Shown one piece after another: positions 52,390-60,860 of a stretch of 64,000 nt of DNA. Every line of letters starts with the position of its first letter. Positions within the stretch are counted from its first letter, which is position 1. Origin of the DNA: Gaoshiqia sp050178015 (lineage in GTDB: Bacteria > Bacteroidota > Bacteroidia > Bacteroidales > Prolixibacteraceae); NCBI GenBank assembly GCA_050178015.1, contig JBFXGM010000024.1, positions 18,499-82,498 of the forward strand, written 5' to 3'. Position numbers and translations under genes: made by a program. Under the pieces are notes generated by a model. The model had not been told where the DNA came from. It searched no databases and saw nothing but the letters and a program-made list of their open reading frames with translations.

Positions 52390-52647
52390 ACTTAATGTGT
52401 TTATTCGATTAATTTTTCAATAAATATAATTCATATATCACGGTTAAAAATATATAAAAATACATAAAACACAGAACTAAATTTCAATTTACGCTGGTCA
52501 GAACAGTATTCGGCAGTACCCGTGGATGGCTTATAATCCTTCCGCCCCAATTCTCCCGCTAACAAAAACGGAATTTCGGCCATTCTCATAAAACACTCCC
52601 AACCGCATTAAAGACGGCTTTGTCGGATATTTCCAAATATTATCCGT

Positions 52648-52655
52648 TATATTTG
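52648..52655 (+). promoter_or_regulatory. -7 promoter element for coaD
   Basis: TATATTTG is an exact TAnnTTTG match 25 nt before the preferred ATG at 52680. It overlaps the longer open frame from 52620 and so decides the start. Confidence 0.6.
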
Positions 52656-52679
52656 GTCTTTGAATTCAACAAAGGACAC

Positions 52680-53162
52680 ATGGAAAAAATCGCCATCTTC
52701 CCGGGATCGTTCGACCCGTTCACCATCGGACATGAAAGTATCGTTCGCCGGGCCATCCCCATGTTCGACAAGATTGTGATCATGATTGGCTACAACTCCA
52801 ACAAACAATCGTTTTTTAAACTCGAAAAACGGCTGAAATGGGTCAAGCAGGTTTTTGCCGATGAGCCCAAGGTAGAAGTGATGAGCCACGAAGGTCTCAC
52901 CGTGGATTTTTGCAAAAAGGTTGGCGCCAATTATATCCTACGCGGTTTGCGCACCTCGGCCGATTTTGAATACGAACGTGCCATTGCACAAGTAAACAAA
53001 AAGATGCACCCGCAAATCGAAACCGTGTTTTTGCTCACCATGCCCGAACACACCCCGGTAAACTCCACCATCGTGCGCGACATCATCCTGCATGGCGGCG
53101 ATGCCAGCATGTTTTTGCCCAAAAGCTTGAATATGGATGAATTCACACGGGAAGATGACTAA
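52680..53162 (+). CDS. coaD: Phosphopantetheine adenylyltransferase
   Basis: A 160-residue enzyme that makes dephospho-CoA from 4'-phosphopantetheine and ATP. FPGSFDPFTIGHESI at 7-21 holds the TxGH nucleotide-binding motif, YILRGLRTSADFEYE near 90-104 is the second family signature, and HTPVNSTIVRDI near 128-139 the third. A longer frame from 52620 overlaps the promoter and has no family sequence, so the ATG at 52680 is the start. The last 8 nt overlap the next gene. Confidence 0.96.
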   Translation: MEKIAIFPGSFDPFTIGHESIVRRAIPMFDKIVIMIGYNSNKQSFFKLEKRLKWVKQVFADEPKVEVMSHEGLTVDFCKKVGANYILRGLRTSADFEYERAIAQVNKKMHPQIETVFLLTMPEHTPVNSTIVRDIILHGGDASMFLPKSLNMDEFTREDD

Positions 53163-54576
53163 GCAGCTACTTTTCGTACTGCTCTCCCTGCTTTTTGTTT
53201 CCATCGCGAAGGGACAAAACCAAACCGTCGTTATTTCGGGGAAAGCGCCTGAATATGCAGGCAAAACCATAACGTTATATGAACTGACCGAACCCATCAG
53301 CGGCGAAAAAACGACCGTGGCCACCTGGCAGTTCCAGTCCGACGGATCGTTTTCCACAAGCCTAAAGCACAACAAAACAAGCTTTTGCCAGGCCGACTTT
53401 GATGCCTGGCAGGCCTACTTATTCCTCGAACCCGGGAAAAATTACCATTTGGCGCTCCCTCCTTACCGGGCGGTGAGCGTGGCTGAGCGGCGCAATCCAT
53501 ATTTCAGGCCCGAGGTGGTTCCCTTTGGACTGGTCAACGCCCCGGCAACCGACCTCAACCGGATGGTGCAGGCTTTCGAGCTGGAATTTGCCCGGCAGGA
53601 AGATCGCTTCTTTCAGCAGATTTACCGGGACAAATCGGTTGCTGCCGTTGATTCGCTGAAAGCGGCCATTAATCAACAATTTCCACCCAGCGGAAACGCA
53701 ACGTTCGAAGACTACAAATTTTACCGCCTGGCCAGCGCCGAATACGCGCTTCACCAAGGCCGAAACGAACGTTTTGTCAAAAAAAGCTTTGTCGATCATC
53801 GCCCCAACTTACTGGTGCCCACTTGCTATCGTTTGTTCGAGCAACTCTTCTCCAACTATTTCGGGCAGCAGACCAATGCTGTGGATGGCGAACAATTCGG
53901 CAGATTGGTAGCCCAAGCAAAGCTAAAAGAAATTGAAGATGCACTTATTCAACAGAAAGAGTGGGACCGCAACCTGGCACAGCTGGTCATCTTGAAATCG
54001 ATCCATGATGCCTTTTACACCGGACAGTTTTCGCAGCAAAGCCTGTTAACTTTACTGGACAAAATTGCCCAAAGCGACTGGCCTGCCCCCAAAAAGGAAA
54101 TTGCCGCCAAGTTGAAAAAGAAGCTCACCTACCTTCTGGCGGGTACCGAAGCGCCACACATCCGCGTTACCGCGCTTGACGGCCAACAAACTCAGCTGAC
54201 CGCCTTTCGCGGAAAATTTGTTTACCTGCATTTCACCAGCGTAACCAATCCTATTTGCCGTCAACACCTGGATTACTTGAAAAAAAGCGCAGCGCCATTT
54301 GTCGGGAAACTTTTAGTTGTGAACCTCATCCCGGAGAGTGAACTGGCAAAAAAAGACATGATTGCCCAGCAGGAGTGGACCGGTGAGTTCTTTACCATTT
54401 CACCAACGGAGGCTGAAAAGTTCCGGGTAAAAAGCTTTCCGACGGCATATCTGATTTCCCCGGAAGGAGAACTGAAACTGGCCCCGGCACTCAATCCGCT
54501 GGATGGCTTTGACCGGCAGTTCTCGGATATCCTCAAAAAACGGCAAGTGGAAGAATGGCGTCGTCAGGCAAAATAG
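53155..54576 (+). CDS. Secreted thioredoxin-fold (TlpA-like) protein, no CxxC
   Basis: A 473-residue protein with a signal peptide (KQLLFVLLSLLFVSIAKGQ). A domain of about 330 residues of the type found before TlpA domains in Bacteroidota (starting VVISGKAPEYAGKTITLYEL) leads into a C-terminal thioredoxin fold at about 335-470. There, FVYLHFTSVTNPICRQHL shows a single Cys where the active CxxC should be, so disulfide chemistry of the usual kind is unlikely, while peroxiredoxin-like or structural roles remain open. It starts within the coaD stop region (8-nt overlap), so it is coupled to coaD. It converges on the NUDIX gene with a 13-nt overlap. Confidence 0.82.
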   Translation: MTKQLLFVLLSLLFVSIAKGQNQTVVISGKAPEYAGKTITLYELTEPISGEKTTVATWQFQSDGSFSTSLKHNKTSFCQADFDAWQAYLFLEPGKNYHLALPPYRAVSVAERRNPYFRPEVVPFGLVNAPATDLNRMVQAFELEFARQEDRFFQQIYRDKSVAAVDSLKAAINQQFPPSGNATFEDYKFYRLASAEYALHQGRNERFVKKSFVDHRPNLLVPTCYRLFEQLFSNYFGQQTNAVDGEQFGRLVAQAKLKEIEDALIQQKEWDRNLAQLVILKSIHDAFYTGQFSQQSLLTLLDKIAQSDWPAPKKEIAAKLKKKLTYLLAGTEAPHIRVTALDGQQTQLTAFRGKFVYLHFTSVTNPICRQHLDYLKKSAAPFVGKLLVVNLIPESELAKKDMIAQQEWTGEFFTISPTEAEKFRVKSFPTAYLISPEGELKLAPALNPLDGFDRQFSDILKKRQVEEWRRQAK

Positions 54577-55190
54577 AAACGGAGCAATTCCTTTAAATTG
54601 GCATAGGTGCAGGCGTAAACTTCATCCAGCTCGTGACGGCCAAACCAGCGCACTTCCTCAATATCCTCTTCGATTTGGGGAACAAGCTTTCCCTGCCCTG
54701 TATGAAGCATCTCGAACCAGGAAGTTTGTTTCCACACCAGGTTGTTTTTCTCACGGATATAGGGTGAACGGTATATGTGAAAAGTTGGCGGCAATTCGCG
54801 CAGTACCTGCAAATCGCTCAACCCACATTCCTCTTCCACCTCGCGCAGGGCCGCATCGCGCACCGGCTCATGCTTTTCGATCTTCCCCTTGGGCAAGTCC
54901 CAGCGCCCTAACCGACGGATAAACAAATATTGGTCGTGTTCGTTTTTTACCACCCCCCCGGCAGCCGGAATAAGTGTCATTTCATTAATAAGTTGCTGCA
55001 ACAAGTTTGGGGAAATCCGGCAGCCAATAAAAAGTTCTTCAGCATATTTTCCGCTTTCCAGACTTTCGATTAAGTCCCAAAAATCATCAAAGCATTCAAC
55101 ATCAATACATTGACCAATGTTAACCGTAGATGAATTCTTATTTTCGAACAGAAACCTCAGCTGGTACTCATTGAAAAAAACTTTGTACAT
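54564..55190 (-). CDS. NUDIX hydrolase
   Basis: A 208-residue protein that begins MYKVFFNEYQLRF, as this Bacteroidota NUDIX group does; a longer frame from 55286 would run into pyrE. The NUDIX box is complete: LPKGKIEKHEPVRDAALREV then EEECGLSDL near 119-145. The N-terminal 80 residues are a separate beta-rich domain. The substrate is unknown. The pyrE promoter overlaps its start codon, so expression of the divergent pair may be linked. Confidence 0.88.
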   Translation of the reverse strand: MYKVFFNEYQLRFLFENKNSSTVNIGQCIDVECFDDFWDLIESLESGKYAEELFIGCRISPNLLQQLINEMTLIPAAGGVVKNEHDQYLFIRRLGRWDLPKGKIEKHEPVRDAALREVEEECGLSDLQVLRELPPTFHIYRSPYIREKNNLVWKQTSWFEMLHTGQGKLVPQIEEDIEEVRWFGRHELDEVYACTYANLKELLRFYFA

Positions 55191-55193
55191 TTG
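55186..55193 (+). promoter_or_regulatory. -7 promoter element for pyrE
   Basis: TACATTTG is an exact TAnnTTTG match, 30 nt before the pyrE ATG, and lies over the start codon of the divergent NUDIX gene. Confidence 0.6.
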
Positions 55194-55223
55194 CGATGAA
55201 TTCAGTAAAAAACATTTAACATT

Positions 55224-55856
55224 ATGCAAGACATCCACCTGGAAGTAACGAAAAAGCTCGTACAAATTAACACAATAAAAATCCAACCATCAAACCCTTT
55301 TACCTGGGCATCAGGCTGGAAAGCTCCGATTTATTGCGACAACCGGAAATTGTTGTCCTACCCCGAAGCACGTACCTATGTGCGCGACCAATTTGTGAAA
55401 CTAGTCCGCGAGAAATACCCTCAAGCTGAAGTGATTGCCGGGGTAGCCACCGGCGCCATTGCCATCGGCATGCTGGTAGCCCAGGAATTGGGCCTGCCTT
55501 TTATTTACGTTCGCTCGAAACCGAAAGACCATGGACTGGAGAACCTGATTGAAGGCGATCTGAAAGCCGGACAAAAAGTGGTGGTAATCGAAGACCTGGT
55601 ATCAACCGGGGTGAGCAGCCTGAAAGCAGCCGAGGCCATTACCAATTTTGGCGGCGATGTATTGGGCATGATGGCTATTTTCACCTACAACTTCCCCATT
55701 GCCAAAGAAAACTTTGCCCAGTCAGGTATTGAGCTGACTACCCTCAGCCGCTACAAAACACTGATTGAAGTGGCACTGGAATCAGGCGAAATTCTGGAAT
55801 CGCAGGTGGAATCGCTGAACAGATGGCGGGAAGACCCGGCAAACTGGGGCAAATAA
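55224..55856 (+). CDS. pyrE: Orotate phosphoribosyltransferase
   Basis: A 210-residue type I PRTase that makes OMP from orotate and PRPP. FTWASGWKAPIYCDNRKLLS near 26-45 is the orotate side, VIAGVATGAIAIGMLVAQEL near 70-89 the flexible region, VRSKPKDHG the catalytic-loop lysines, and VVVIEDLVSTGVSS near 117-130 the PRPP-binding motif. It has its own promoter and terminator and is divergent from the NUDIX gene. Other pyrimidine genes are not in the window. Confidence 0.96.
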   Translation: MQDIHLEVTKKLVQINTIKIQPSNPFTWASGWKAPIYCDNRKLLSYPEARTYVRDQFVKLVREKYPQAEVIAGVATGAIAIGMLVAQELGLPFIYVRSKPKDHGLENLIEGDLKAGQKVVVIEDLVSTGVSSLKAAEAITNFGGDVLGMMAIFTYNFPIAKENFAQSGIELTTLSRYKTLIEVALESGEILESQVESLNRWREDPANWGK

Positions 55857-55884
55857 GCAAAACCATCCTTCAAACGATATCGTG

Positions 55885-55918
55885 ACATCCCCGGCCCTGT
55901 CGGGGATGTTTCTGTTTT
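55885..55918 (+). terminator. Rho-independent terminator of pyrE
   Basis: ACATCCCCG and CGGGGATGT pair around GCCCTGT and are followed by TTCTGTTTT. Confidence 0.8.
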
Positions 55919-55973
55919 GTAAAGACCAACTAATTGGTCAAACATCCTTTTCCATTTTAATGAAACAACCACA

Positions 55974-56423
55974 ATGAGCACACAGAAATACGTCAGCGAC
56001 ATAAAGCTGATTGAGCAAAATCAGGACATTGTTTACAATTACCTGTCGAACTTTGAAAACCTTTCCACCTATGTAAACGAAGGGTTGTTGTCGAAAATCA
56101 ATGAGTCGGTGCCGCAAATTAAGGTTACGGATTTTGAGTCGGACGCCGACTCGTGCCGGTTCAACATTTCGGGGATGGGGCAAGCCGAAATACGCATCAT
56201 CGAACGCGAACCGGCAAAAACCATCAAAATAAACAGCTCGGGCGGATTGCCCATCGGCATCACTTTCTGGATTCAACTGCTTCCGGAGTCGGCATATCAG
56301 ACGAAAATGCGGCTGACCCTTCATGCAGAAATGAGCATGATGATCAAAATGATGGTGAACAAAAAACTGGAAGAAGGCATCAACCAATTGGCCGACATGT
56401 TAACCAAGTTGCCTTATCGTTAA
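55974..56423 (+). CDS. SRPBCC-fold (START/polyketide cyclase-like) protein
   Basis: A 149-residue single-domain protein. IKLIEQNQDIVYNYLSNFEN at the start and a C-terminal helix KMMVNKKLEEGINQLADMLT fit the SRPBCC helix-grip fold, with a hydrophobic pocket between. This family binds small hydrophobic molecules and is found in all bacteria; no substrate can be given. It is followed by selU 37 nt later and may be cotranscribed. Confidence 0.8.
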   Translation: MSTQKYVSDIKLIEQNQDIVYNYLSNFENLSTYVNEGLLSKINESVPQIKVTDFESDADSCRFNISGMGQAEIRIIEREPAKTIKINSSGGLPIGITFWIQLLPESAYQTKMRLTLHAEMSMMIKMMVNKKLEEGINQLADMLTKLPYR

Positions 56424-56460
56424 CAGACAGATTACTTCCTTAAAAATCCCGGTGACCCGC

Positions 56461-57489
56461 ATGATCCAAAAACTGACCATTCATCAATACTACCAGCAAC
56501 TGAAACGCCTGCCGGTAATTGATGTGCGTTCGCCCGGGGAACACCGGAAGGGCCACATCCCGGGAGCCGTCAACATTCCTTTATTTTCGGATGCCGAACG
56601 GGCACGGGTTGGAACCGTCTATGTGCAGCAATCGAGAGAGAAGGCTATTGAACTGGGCTACCAACTGGTAACACCCAAACTGGATCAGTTCATCGCTCAA
56701 TCCGAAGAAGTGGCGCCGGCCAGAGAGCTGGTCGTTCATTGCTGGCGTGGCGGCATGCGCAGCGCCTCGTTCGCCCAACATTTAGCCGACAACGGGTTCC
56801 GGAAGGTATATGTGCTCGAAGGCGGCTACAAAGCCTACCGCAATTATGTCCTCGATTTCTTTGCCCAGCCGTTTCGGCTTCGCATCATAGGCGGCTATAC
56901 CGGAAGCGGCAAAACCCATCTCCTGAATGCGTTGAAGACACGCGGGCTTCAGGTGGTTGACCTGGAGGGCCTGGCCTGCCACAAAGGCTCTGCTTTTGGC
57001 GGGATCGATCAGCCGGAACAGCCCACCATTGAGCAGTTTGAGAACAACCTGCAGGAAGAATTCCGCCGGTTAGACCTCGGGAGGCCCATCTGGCTGGAGG
57101 ATGAAAGCCACAATATCGGCGGTGTGAAAATTCCACTCAACCTCTTCAACCAAATGAGAAATCAAACGGTCTATTTTCTGGACATTCCGCAACCGAAGCG
57201 CATCGATCACCTGGTAGCAGAATACGGGAACTGCCCGCCACAGCATCTGGCGGCATCCATCGAACGGATTTCGAAACGCCTGGGAGGTTTGGCCGCCACC
57301 GAAGCCATGCAGTTTTTGGAAGAAGGAAACTATCGCGAAGTGGCGCAACGTACGCTCCATTATTACGATAAATCGTACCGGAAGGGCATCAGCTTTCGCG
57401 ATCCGGCAAAGGTGGTTTACCTGCCGCTCGACGACACCAATCCCGCAAAAAATGCAGAATCCTTATTAACTTATTTCAGCCATGAATGA
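56461..57489 (+). CDS. selU: tRNA 2-selenouridine synthase
   Basis: A 342-residue enzyme (also called MnmH/YbbB) that geranylates and then selenates the 2-thiouridine at tRNA position 34. A rhodanese domain comes first: VIDVRSPGEHRKGHIPGA near 17-34 and the catalytic Cys in LVVHCWRGGMRSASF near 90. A P-loop domain follows with GGYTGSGKTHLLNAL near 144-158. The ATG at 56461 is preferred over a GTG three codons earlier. It overlaps selD by 8 nt, and together the two genes suffice for tRNA selenouridine, given selenide. Confidence 0.94.
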   Translation: MIQKLTIHQYYQQLKRLPVIDVRSPGEHRKGHIPGAVNIPLFSDAERARVGTVYVQQSREKAIELGYQLVTPKLDQFIAQSEEVAPARELVVHCWRGGMRSASFAQHLADNGFRKVYVLEGGYKAYRNYVLDFFAQPFRLRIIGGYTGSGKTHLLNALKTRGLQVVDLEGLACHKGSAFGGIDQPEQPTIEQFENNLQEEFRRLDLGRPIWLEDESHNIGGVKIPLNLFNQMRNQTVYFLDIPQPKRIDHLVAEYGNCPPQHLAASIERISKRLGGLAATEAMQFLEEGNYREVAQRTLHYYDKSYRKGISFRDPAKVVYLPLDDTNPAKNAESLLTYFSHE

Positions 57490-58513
57490 CATAAAACTCA
57501 CCCAATACAGTCACGGCGCAGGCTGTGGATGCAAAATATCGCCCAAGGTATTAAGTACCATCCTGCACAACAACATCGACCCCATCCGCGACAACCGCTT
57601 GCTGGTGGGCAACGAAAGCCGCGACGACGCTGCCGTTTACGATATGGGCGATGGCACGGCCATCATCAGCACCACCGACTTTTTCATGCCCATTGTGGAC
57701 GATCCCTTTACCTTTGGCAAAATTGCGGCCACCAATGCCATCAGCGATGTCTATGCCATGGGCGGAAAACCCCTGCTGGCCATTGCCATTTTGGGATGGC
57801 CGGTAAATAAACTGCCGGCCGAAATTGCCCGCCAGGTGATGGATGGCGGCCGCCAAGCCTGCAAAGAAGCCGGAATTATCCTGGCCGGCGGACACAGTAT
57901 CGACAGCCCCGAACCGATCTTCGGGCTGGCCGTTACCGGGCAGGTAGCGCTTGAAAACCTGAAGCGAAACGACACCGCCACGGCGGGCTGCCAGCTCTAC
58001 CTCACCAAACCGCTGGGCGTGGGTGTTTTCACCACAGCCCAAAAACAGGGTAAACTGAAAGCGGAACATGCCTGCCTGGCTCCCGAGGCGATGACCCAAC
58101 TCAACCGGATTGGCGAAGAACTGGCCTCCATTGGCGGGGTAAAAGCGATGACCGATGTGACCGGCTTTGGCCTGCTGGGCCATTTGACGGAGATGTGCGA
58201 AGGAAGCAAGCTTTCGGCCCACATCGAGTTCGACAAGATACCCCGGTTCGCGGAGGTGGACGAATACATCGCGCAAGACTGCATCCCGGGCGGAACGCAC
58301 CGAAACTGGGACAGCTACGGGCAAAATGTTCAGCTGCGCAACGAACAGGACAAGTTGATCCTTTGCGACCCGCAAACCAGCGGTGGACTCCTGATCGCCG
58401 TTGAGCCGGATGCCATCACCGAAGTAGAAAACCTGCTCGCCAAACACGGGTTTAAAGCCGAACCGTTCGGGTACCTCACCCAACCACAAGAAAAGCTAAT
58501 TATACTGAAATAA
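57482..58513 (+). CDS. selD: Selenide, water dikinase
   Basis: A 343-residue enzyme that makes selenophosphate from selenide and ATP. SHGAGCGCKISP near 10-21 holds the catalytic Cys15 and Lys18; the residue is Cys, not selenocysteine, so no Sec readthrough is needed. ESRDDAAVYDMG and TTDFFMPIVDDPFTFGKIAA follow as the ATP-site signature, and VTGFGLLGHLTEM closes the domain. It is translationally coupled to selU. No selA, selB or selC is in the window, so the only selenium use seen here is tRNA modification. Confidence 0.96.
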   Translation: MNDIKLTQYSHGAGCGCKISPKVLSTILHNNIDPIRDNRLLVGNESRDDAAVYDMGDGTAIISTTDFFMPIVDDPFTFGKIAATNAISDVYAMGGKPLLAIAILGWPVNKLPAEIARQVMDGGRQACKEAGIILAGGHSIDSPEPIFGLAVTGQVALENLKRNDTATAGCQLYLTKPLGVGVFTTAQKQGKLKAEHACLAPEAMTQLNRIGEELASIGGVKAMTDVTGFGLLGHLTEMCEGSKLSAHIEFDKIPRFAEVDEYIAQDCIPGGTHRNWDSYGQNVQLRNEQDKLILCDPQTSGGLLIAVEPDAITEVENLLAKHGFKAEPFGYLTQPQEKLIILK

Positions 58514-58526
58514 ATACCCTTCAATA

Positions 58527-58602
58527 ATCCGCTAAGCGGTTCTAAACCGCTAAGCGGATAAGCACGGATACGCTCTCGATTGCTTGGAACCGCTTAGCGG
58601 AT
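58527..58602. repeat. REP palindromes, family B, upstream of the second RAYT
   Basis: A two-arm copy at 58527-58559 is built from two CCGCTAAGCGG palindromes, and a one-arm copy lies at 58586-58602 (GGAACCGCTTAGCGGAT). They lie in the gap between selD and the RAYT gene. Confidence 0.85.
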
Positions 58603-58721
58603 AAGCATCCGATGGCAACCAGCTAACTGTCTAAACAACCCGCCTTACAAATACATATAAAACGTTGAGTTCTTACCTGGAAGTGAATATGGCAGAATAA
58701 ATCACTAACTTTAAAAGAAAA

Positions 58722-59351
58722 ATGCATTTCGAACCAAATGCTGTTTATCACATTTACAACCGCTCAAACGAAACGGTTTTTCACCATCGCGACAATTATC
58801 TGTTTTTCCTGAAAAAAGCAAAAAAACTTGTTGCCCCATATTGTGAGATTCTTGCCTGGGTTTTAATGCCAAACCATTTTCATTTTCTTGTAGTTGCCAC
58901 AGAAGACGGTTGCACAAATACAACGGAAAAGCACAGACCTGCATTACAAATACTGTCCAAAAACATTGGGGGATTATTGAGCAGCTACGCACAGGCAATT
59001 AACAAACAGGAAAACCGCCGTGGCAAACTTTTCTCGCATAATACCAAGGCAAAATGCCTGAACGATGTTGAATTTGAAAAGGCGCTCAGCCGATCCGAAC
59101 CGTTTAACGCTTCAGTGCCCGACTACCTTACCACCTGTTTTAACTATATTCACCAAAATCCGGTAATGGCCAGACTGGTAACCAAACCGGAAGAATGGGA
59201 GTTTTCATCGTTTCGCGATTTCGCCGGTTTAAGAAAAGGCACACTGGCCAATAAGTATCTTGCATTTCAACATATCGGTCTCGACCCAAAAGATTTCTAC
59301 GTTCAGTCGATGATGCTGATTGATGAAAGTATGCTAAAAAAAGTCTTCTGA
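58722..59351 (+). CDS. REP-associated tyrosine transposase (RAYT), family B
   Basis: A 209-residue Y1/HUH-type protein. VLMPNHFHFLV holds the HUH site, LLSSYAQAINKQENRRGKLF the catalytic Tyr, and NYIHQNPVMARLV plus WEFSSFRDFAGL the typical tail. It is only distantly similar to the family A RAYT at 19967 and is flanked by a different REP, CCGCTTAGCGG. The gene looks intact. The last 31 codons are copied, in decayed form, in the two tandem units downstream. Confidence 0.9.
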   Translation: MHFEPNAVYHIYNRSNETVFHHRDNYLFFLKKAKKLVAPYCEILAWVLMPNHFHFLVVATEDGCTNTTEKHRPALQILSKNIGGLLSSYAQAINKQENRRGKLFSHNTKAKCLNDVEFEKALSRSEPFNASVPDYLTTCFNYIHQNPVMARLVTKPEEWEFSSFRDFAGLRKGTLANKYLAFQHIGLDPKDFYVQSMMLIDESMLKKVF

Positions 59352-59866
59352 CACGACCTATCCGCTTAGCGGTTTGGAACCGCTTAGCGGATACGCACCC
59401 GATGATTTGGAACCGCTGAGCGGATACGCTCCCGATGGTTAATTTTCCGGTCTAAGTTTGAAAACGTCTGGCAGGCTCTAAAAAAGACATACTGCAAAAT
59501 AAAAACCTTGTATCTCAAAGTATCTGTCTCGACAAAAACGATTTCTACGCACAGTCGATAATACTTGATGAAAGATTCAGCAATCCGCTTTTCAATAATC
59601 CGCTTAGCGGTTTAGAACCGCTTAGCGGATACGCACGGATACGCTCCCGATGATTTGGAACCGCTTAGCGGATACGCACCCGATGGTTAATTTTCCGGTT
59701 TAAGTTTGAAAACGTCTGGCAGGCTCTAAAAAAGACATACTGCAAAATAAAAACCTTGCATCTCAAAGTATCTGTATCGACAAAAACGATTTCTACGCAC
59801 AGTCCATAATGCTTGATGAAAGATTCAGTAATCCGCTTAGCGGTTTAAAACCGCTTAGCGGATAAG
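59259..59866. repeat. 248-bp tandem units made of RAYT 3' end, REPs and spacer
   Basis: Unit 1 starts inside the RAYT gene at 59259, unit 2 at 59507 and unit 3 at 59755 (incomplete, to about 59866); the period is exactly 248 bp. The segment GATTTCTAC-G-CAGTC, the GATGAAAG that follows and the shared spacer AAAACGTCTGGCAGGCTC are found in the units. Units 2 and 3 carry decayed copies of the last codons of the gene. Each unit contains family B REPs (59360-59392, 59409-59425, 59598-59630, 59657-59673, 59830-59862). Confidence 0.85.
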
Positions 59867-59937
59867 CACGCAACAGAATATTTCGCAGGAAGAAGTCCGC
59901 TTCATCGGTGATACAAATCCACATGCACTGCATAAAA

Positions 59938-59955
59938 ATCCCTACAAATTGGGAT
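59938..59955. promoter_or_regulatory. Inverted repeat ATCCC-N8-GGGAT upstream of the hemerythrin operon
   Basis: ATCCC-TACAAATT-GGGAT is centred about 44 bp before the predicted transcript start, a usual place for an activator. A copy that differs at two spacer bases lies at 61467-61484 after the LuxR-type gene. Confidence 0.55.
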
Positions 59956-59978
59956 AGAAATTATTGACCTACGTCGTT

Positions 59979-59986
59979 TACCTTTG
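59979..59986 (+). promoter_or_regulatory. -7 promoter element of the hemerythrin/LuxR operon
   Basis: TACCTTTG is an exact TAnnTTTG match. It implies a leader of about 155 nt before the ATG at 60147. Confidence 0.6.
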
Positions 59987-60028
59987 CGGTTGGTTAACAC
60001 ATACAGGCTGATTTACGGGGCAGTCACT

Positions 60029-60074
60029 CCGGCTTGGATTGCCGCGTTTTTTTTCATTTATTCAACCAAGCCGG
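60029..60074 (+). promoter_or_regulatory. Hairpin in the leader of the hemerythrin operon
   Basis: CCGGCTTGG (60029-60037) and CCAAGCCGG (60066-60074) pair perfectly around a 28-nt loop with a run of eight T. Its role is unknown. Confidence 0.4.
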
Positions 60075-60146
60075 TTATCAGCTGTTGTAATACAATTGGC
60101 CACCATTACAAGCAGAAAAAAAGATGACAGAATCAAAAAAGGCTTT

Positions 60147-60857
60147 ATGAAGATTTTCAATAAAAATGATAAGATGAGTTCGTTGGTTACCAGTAACTAC
60201 AACTTGCTGCCGGTGATCAACCGGTTTGGTATCCTGCTGGGATTCAAGGAAAAAACGATCGGCGAATTGTGCCGCGAACAAGAGGTGAACGCCGACTTTT
60301 TTCTGGCCATCGTCAATACCTACAATGAAGAAAACTACTTCCCCGAAGCGGAACTGCTGTCGTTTTCGCCGCTGCTTTTGATCGATTACCTGAAAAATAC
60401 GCACAACTATTACATTGGCTATGTGCTTCCCAAAATTGAGCGCTTGCTGAACCAGGTGCTGACCAGTTGCGGAAAGGACTGCGCCAGCCTGAAAATGATC
60501 GGTTCGTTTTACCAGAAGTACAAACACGAACTGCTGCTCCACCTCCAACTCGAAGACGAAAAAGTTTTTCCGTACATCATCGATCTGTATAAAAACCGGC
60601 AGCTGCGAAACGACCAAACATCGATTCAGGTATTTGAAAACGAGCACACCAATGTGGAAGAGAAGCTGACCGACCTGAAAAACCTGATCATCAAATACCT
60701 GGAGCCAGGATACAACCACAACGACATGAACGAGTTTTTATTCGCGCTCGCCCAGTTCGAGAAAGATTTGTACGACCACGCCCGGATTGAAGACAACATT
60801 CTGGTGGTGCAGGTAGAAAAACTGGAACAGGAACTAACGCAACAAGGAAGCCGCTAA
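60147..60857 (+). CDS. Hemerythrin-domain protein (RIC/YtfE-like)
   Basis: A 236-residue di-iron protein. The first 60 residues (VINRFGILLGFKEKTIGELC) take the place of the ScdA-N helix. The hemerythrin bundle then offers the His and Glu ligands in THNYYIGYV, KHELLLHLQLEDEKVF, ENEHTNVEEKL and YDHARIEDNILVV. RIC-type proteins repair Fe-S clusters after nitrosative or oxidative damage. I take the ATG at 60147; an upstream frame from 60039 contains the leader hairpin and is not family-like. A LuxR-type regulator starts 3 nt after the stop, so the two are one operon. Confidence 0.85.
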   Translation: MKIFNKNDKMSSLVTSNYNLLPVINRFGILLGFKEKTIGELCREQEVNADFFLAIVNTYNEENYFPEAELLSFSPLLLIDYLKNTHNYYIGYVLPKIERLLNQVLTSCGKDCASLKMIGSFYQKYKHELLLHLQLEDEKVFPYIIDLYKNRQLRNDQTSIQVFENEHTNVEEKLTDLKNLIIKYLEPGYNHNDMNEFLFALAQFEKDLYDHARIEDNILVVQVEKLEQELTQQGSR

Positions 60858-60860
60858 ACA

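Noticed and set aside
57482..57540. Selenocysteine codon in selD
   Set aside because: The catalytic position is a Cys codon in an uninterrupted frame; there is no in-frame TGA and no SECIS-like need.
57551..58489. 312-codon minus-strand frame opposite selD
   Set aside because: selD has all its catalytic motifs; the antisense frame has none and is a codon-bias artefact.
58527..59866. CRISPR array from the CCGCTTAGCGG repeats
   Set aside because: The spacing is irregular, the repeats are palindromic REPs, and the intervals are copies of each other.
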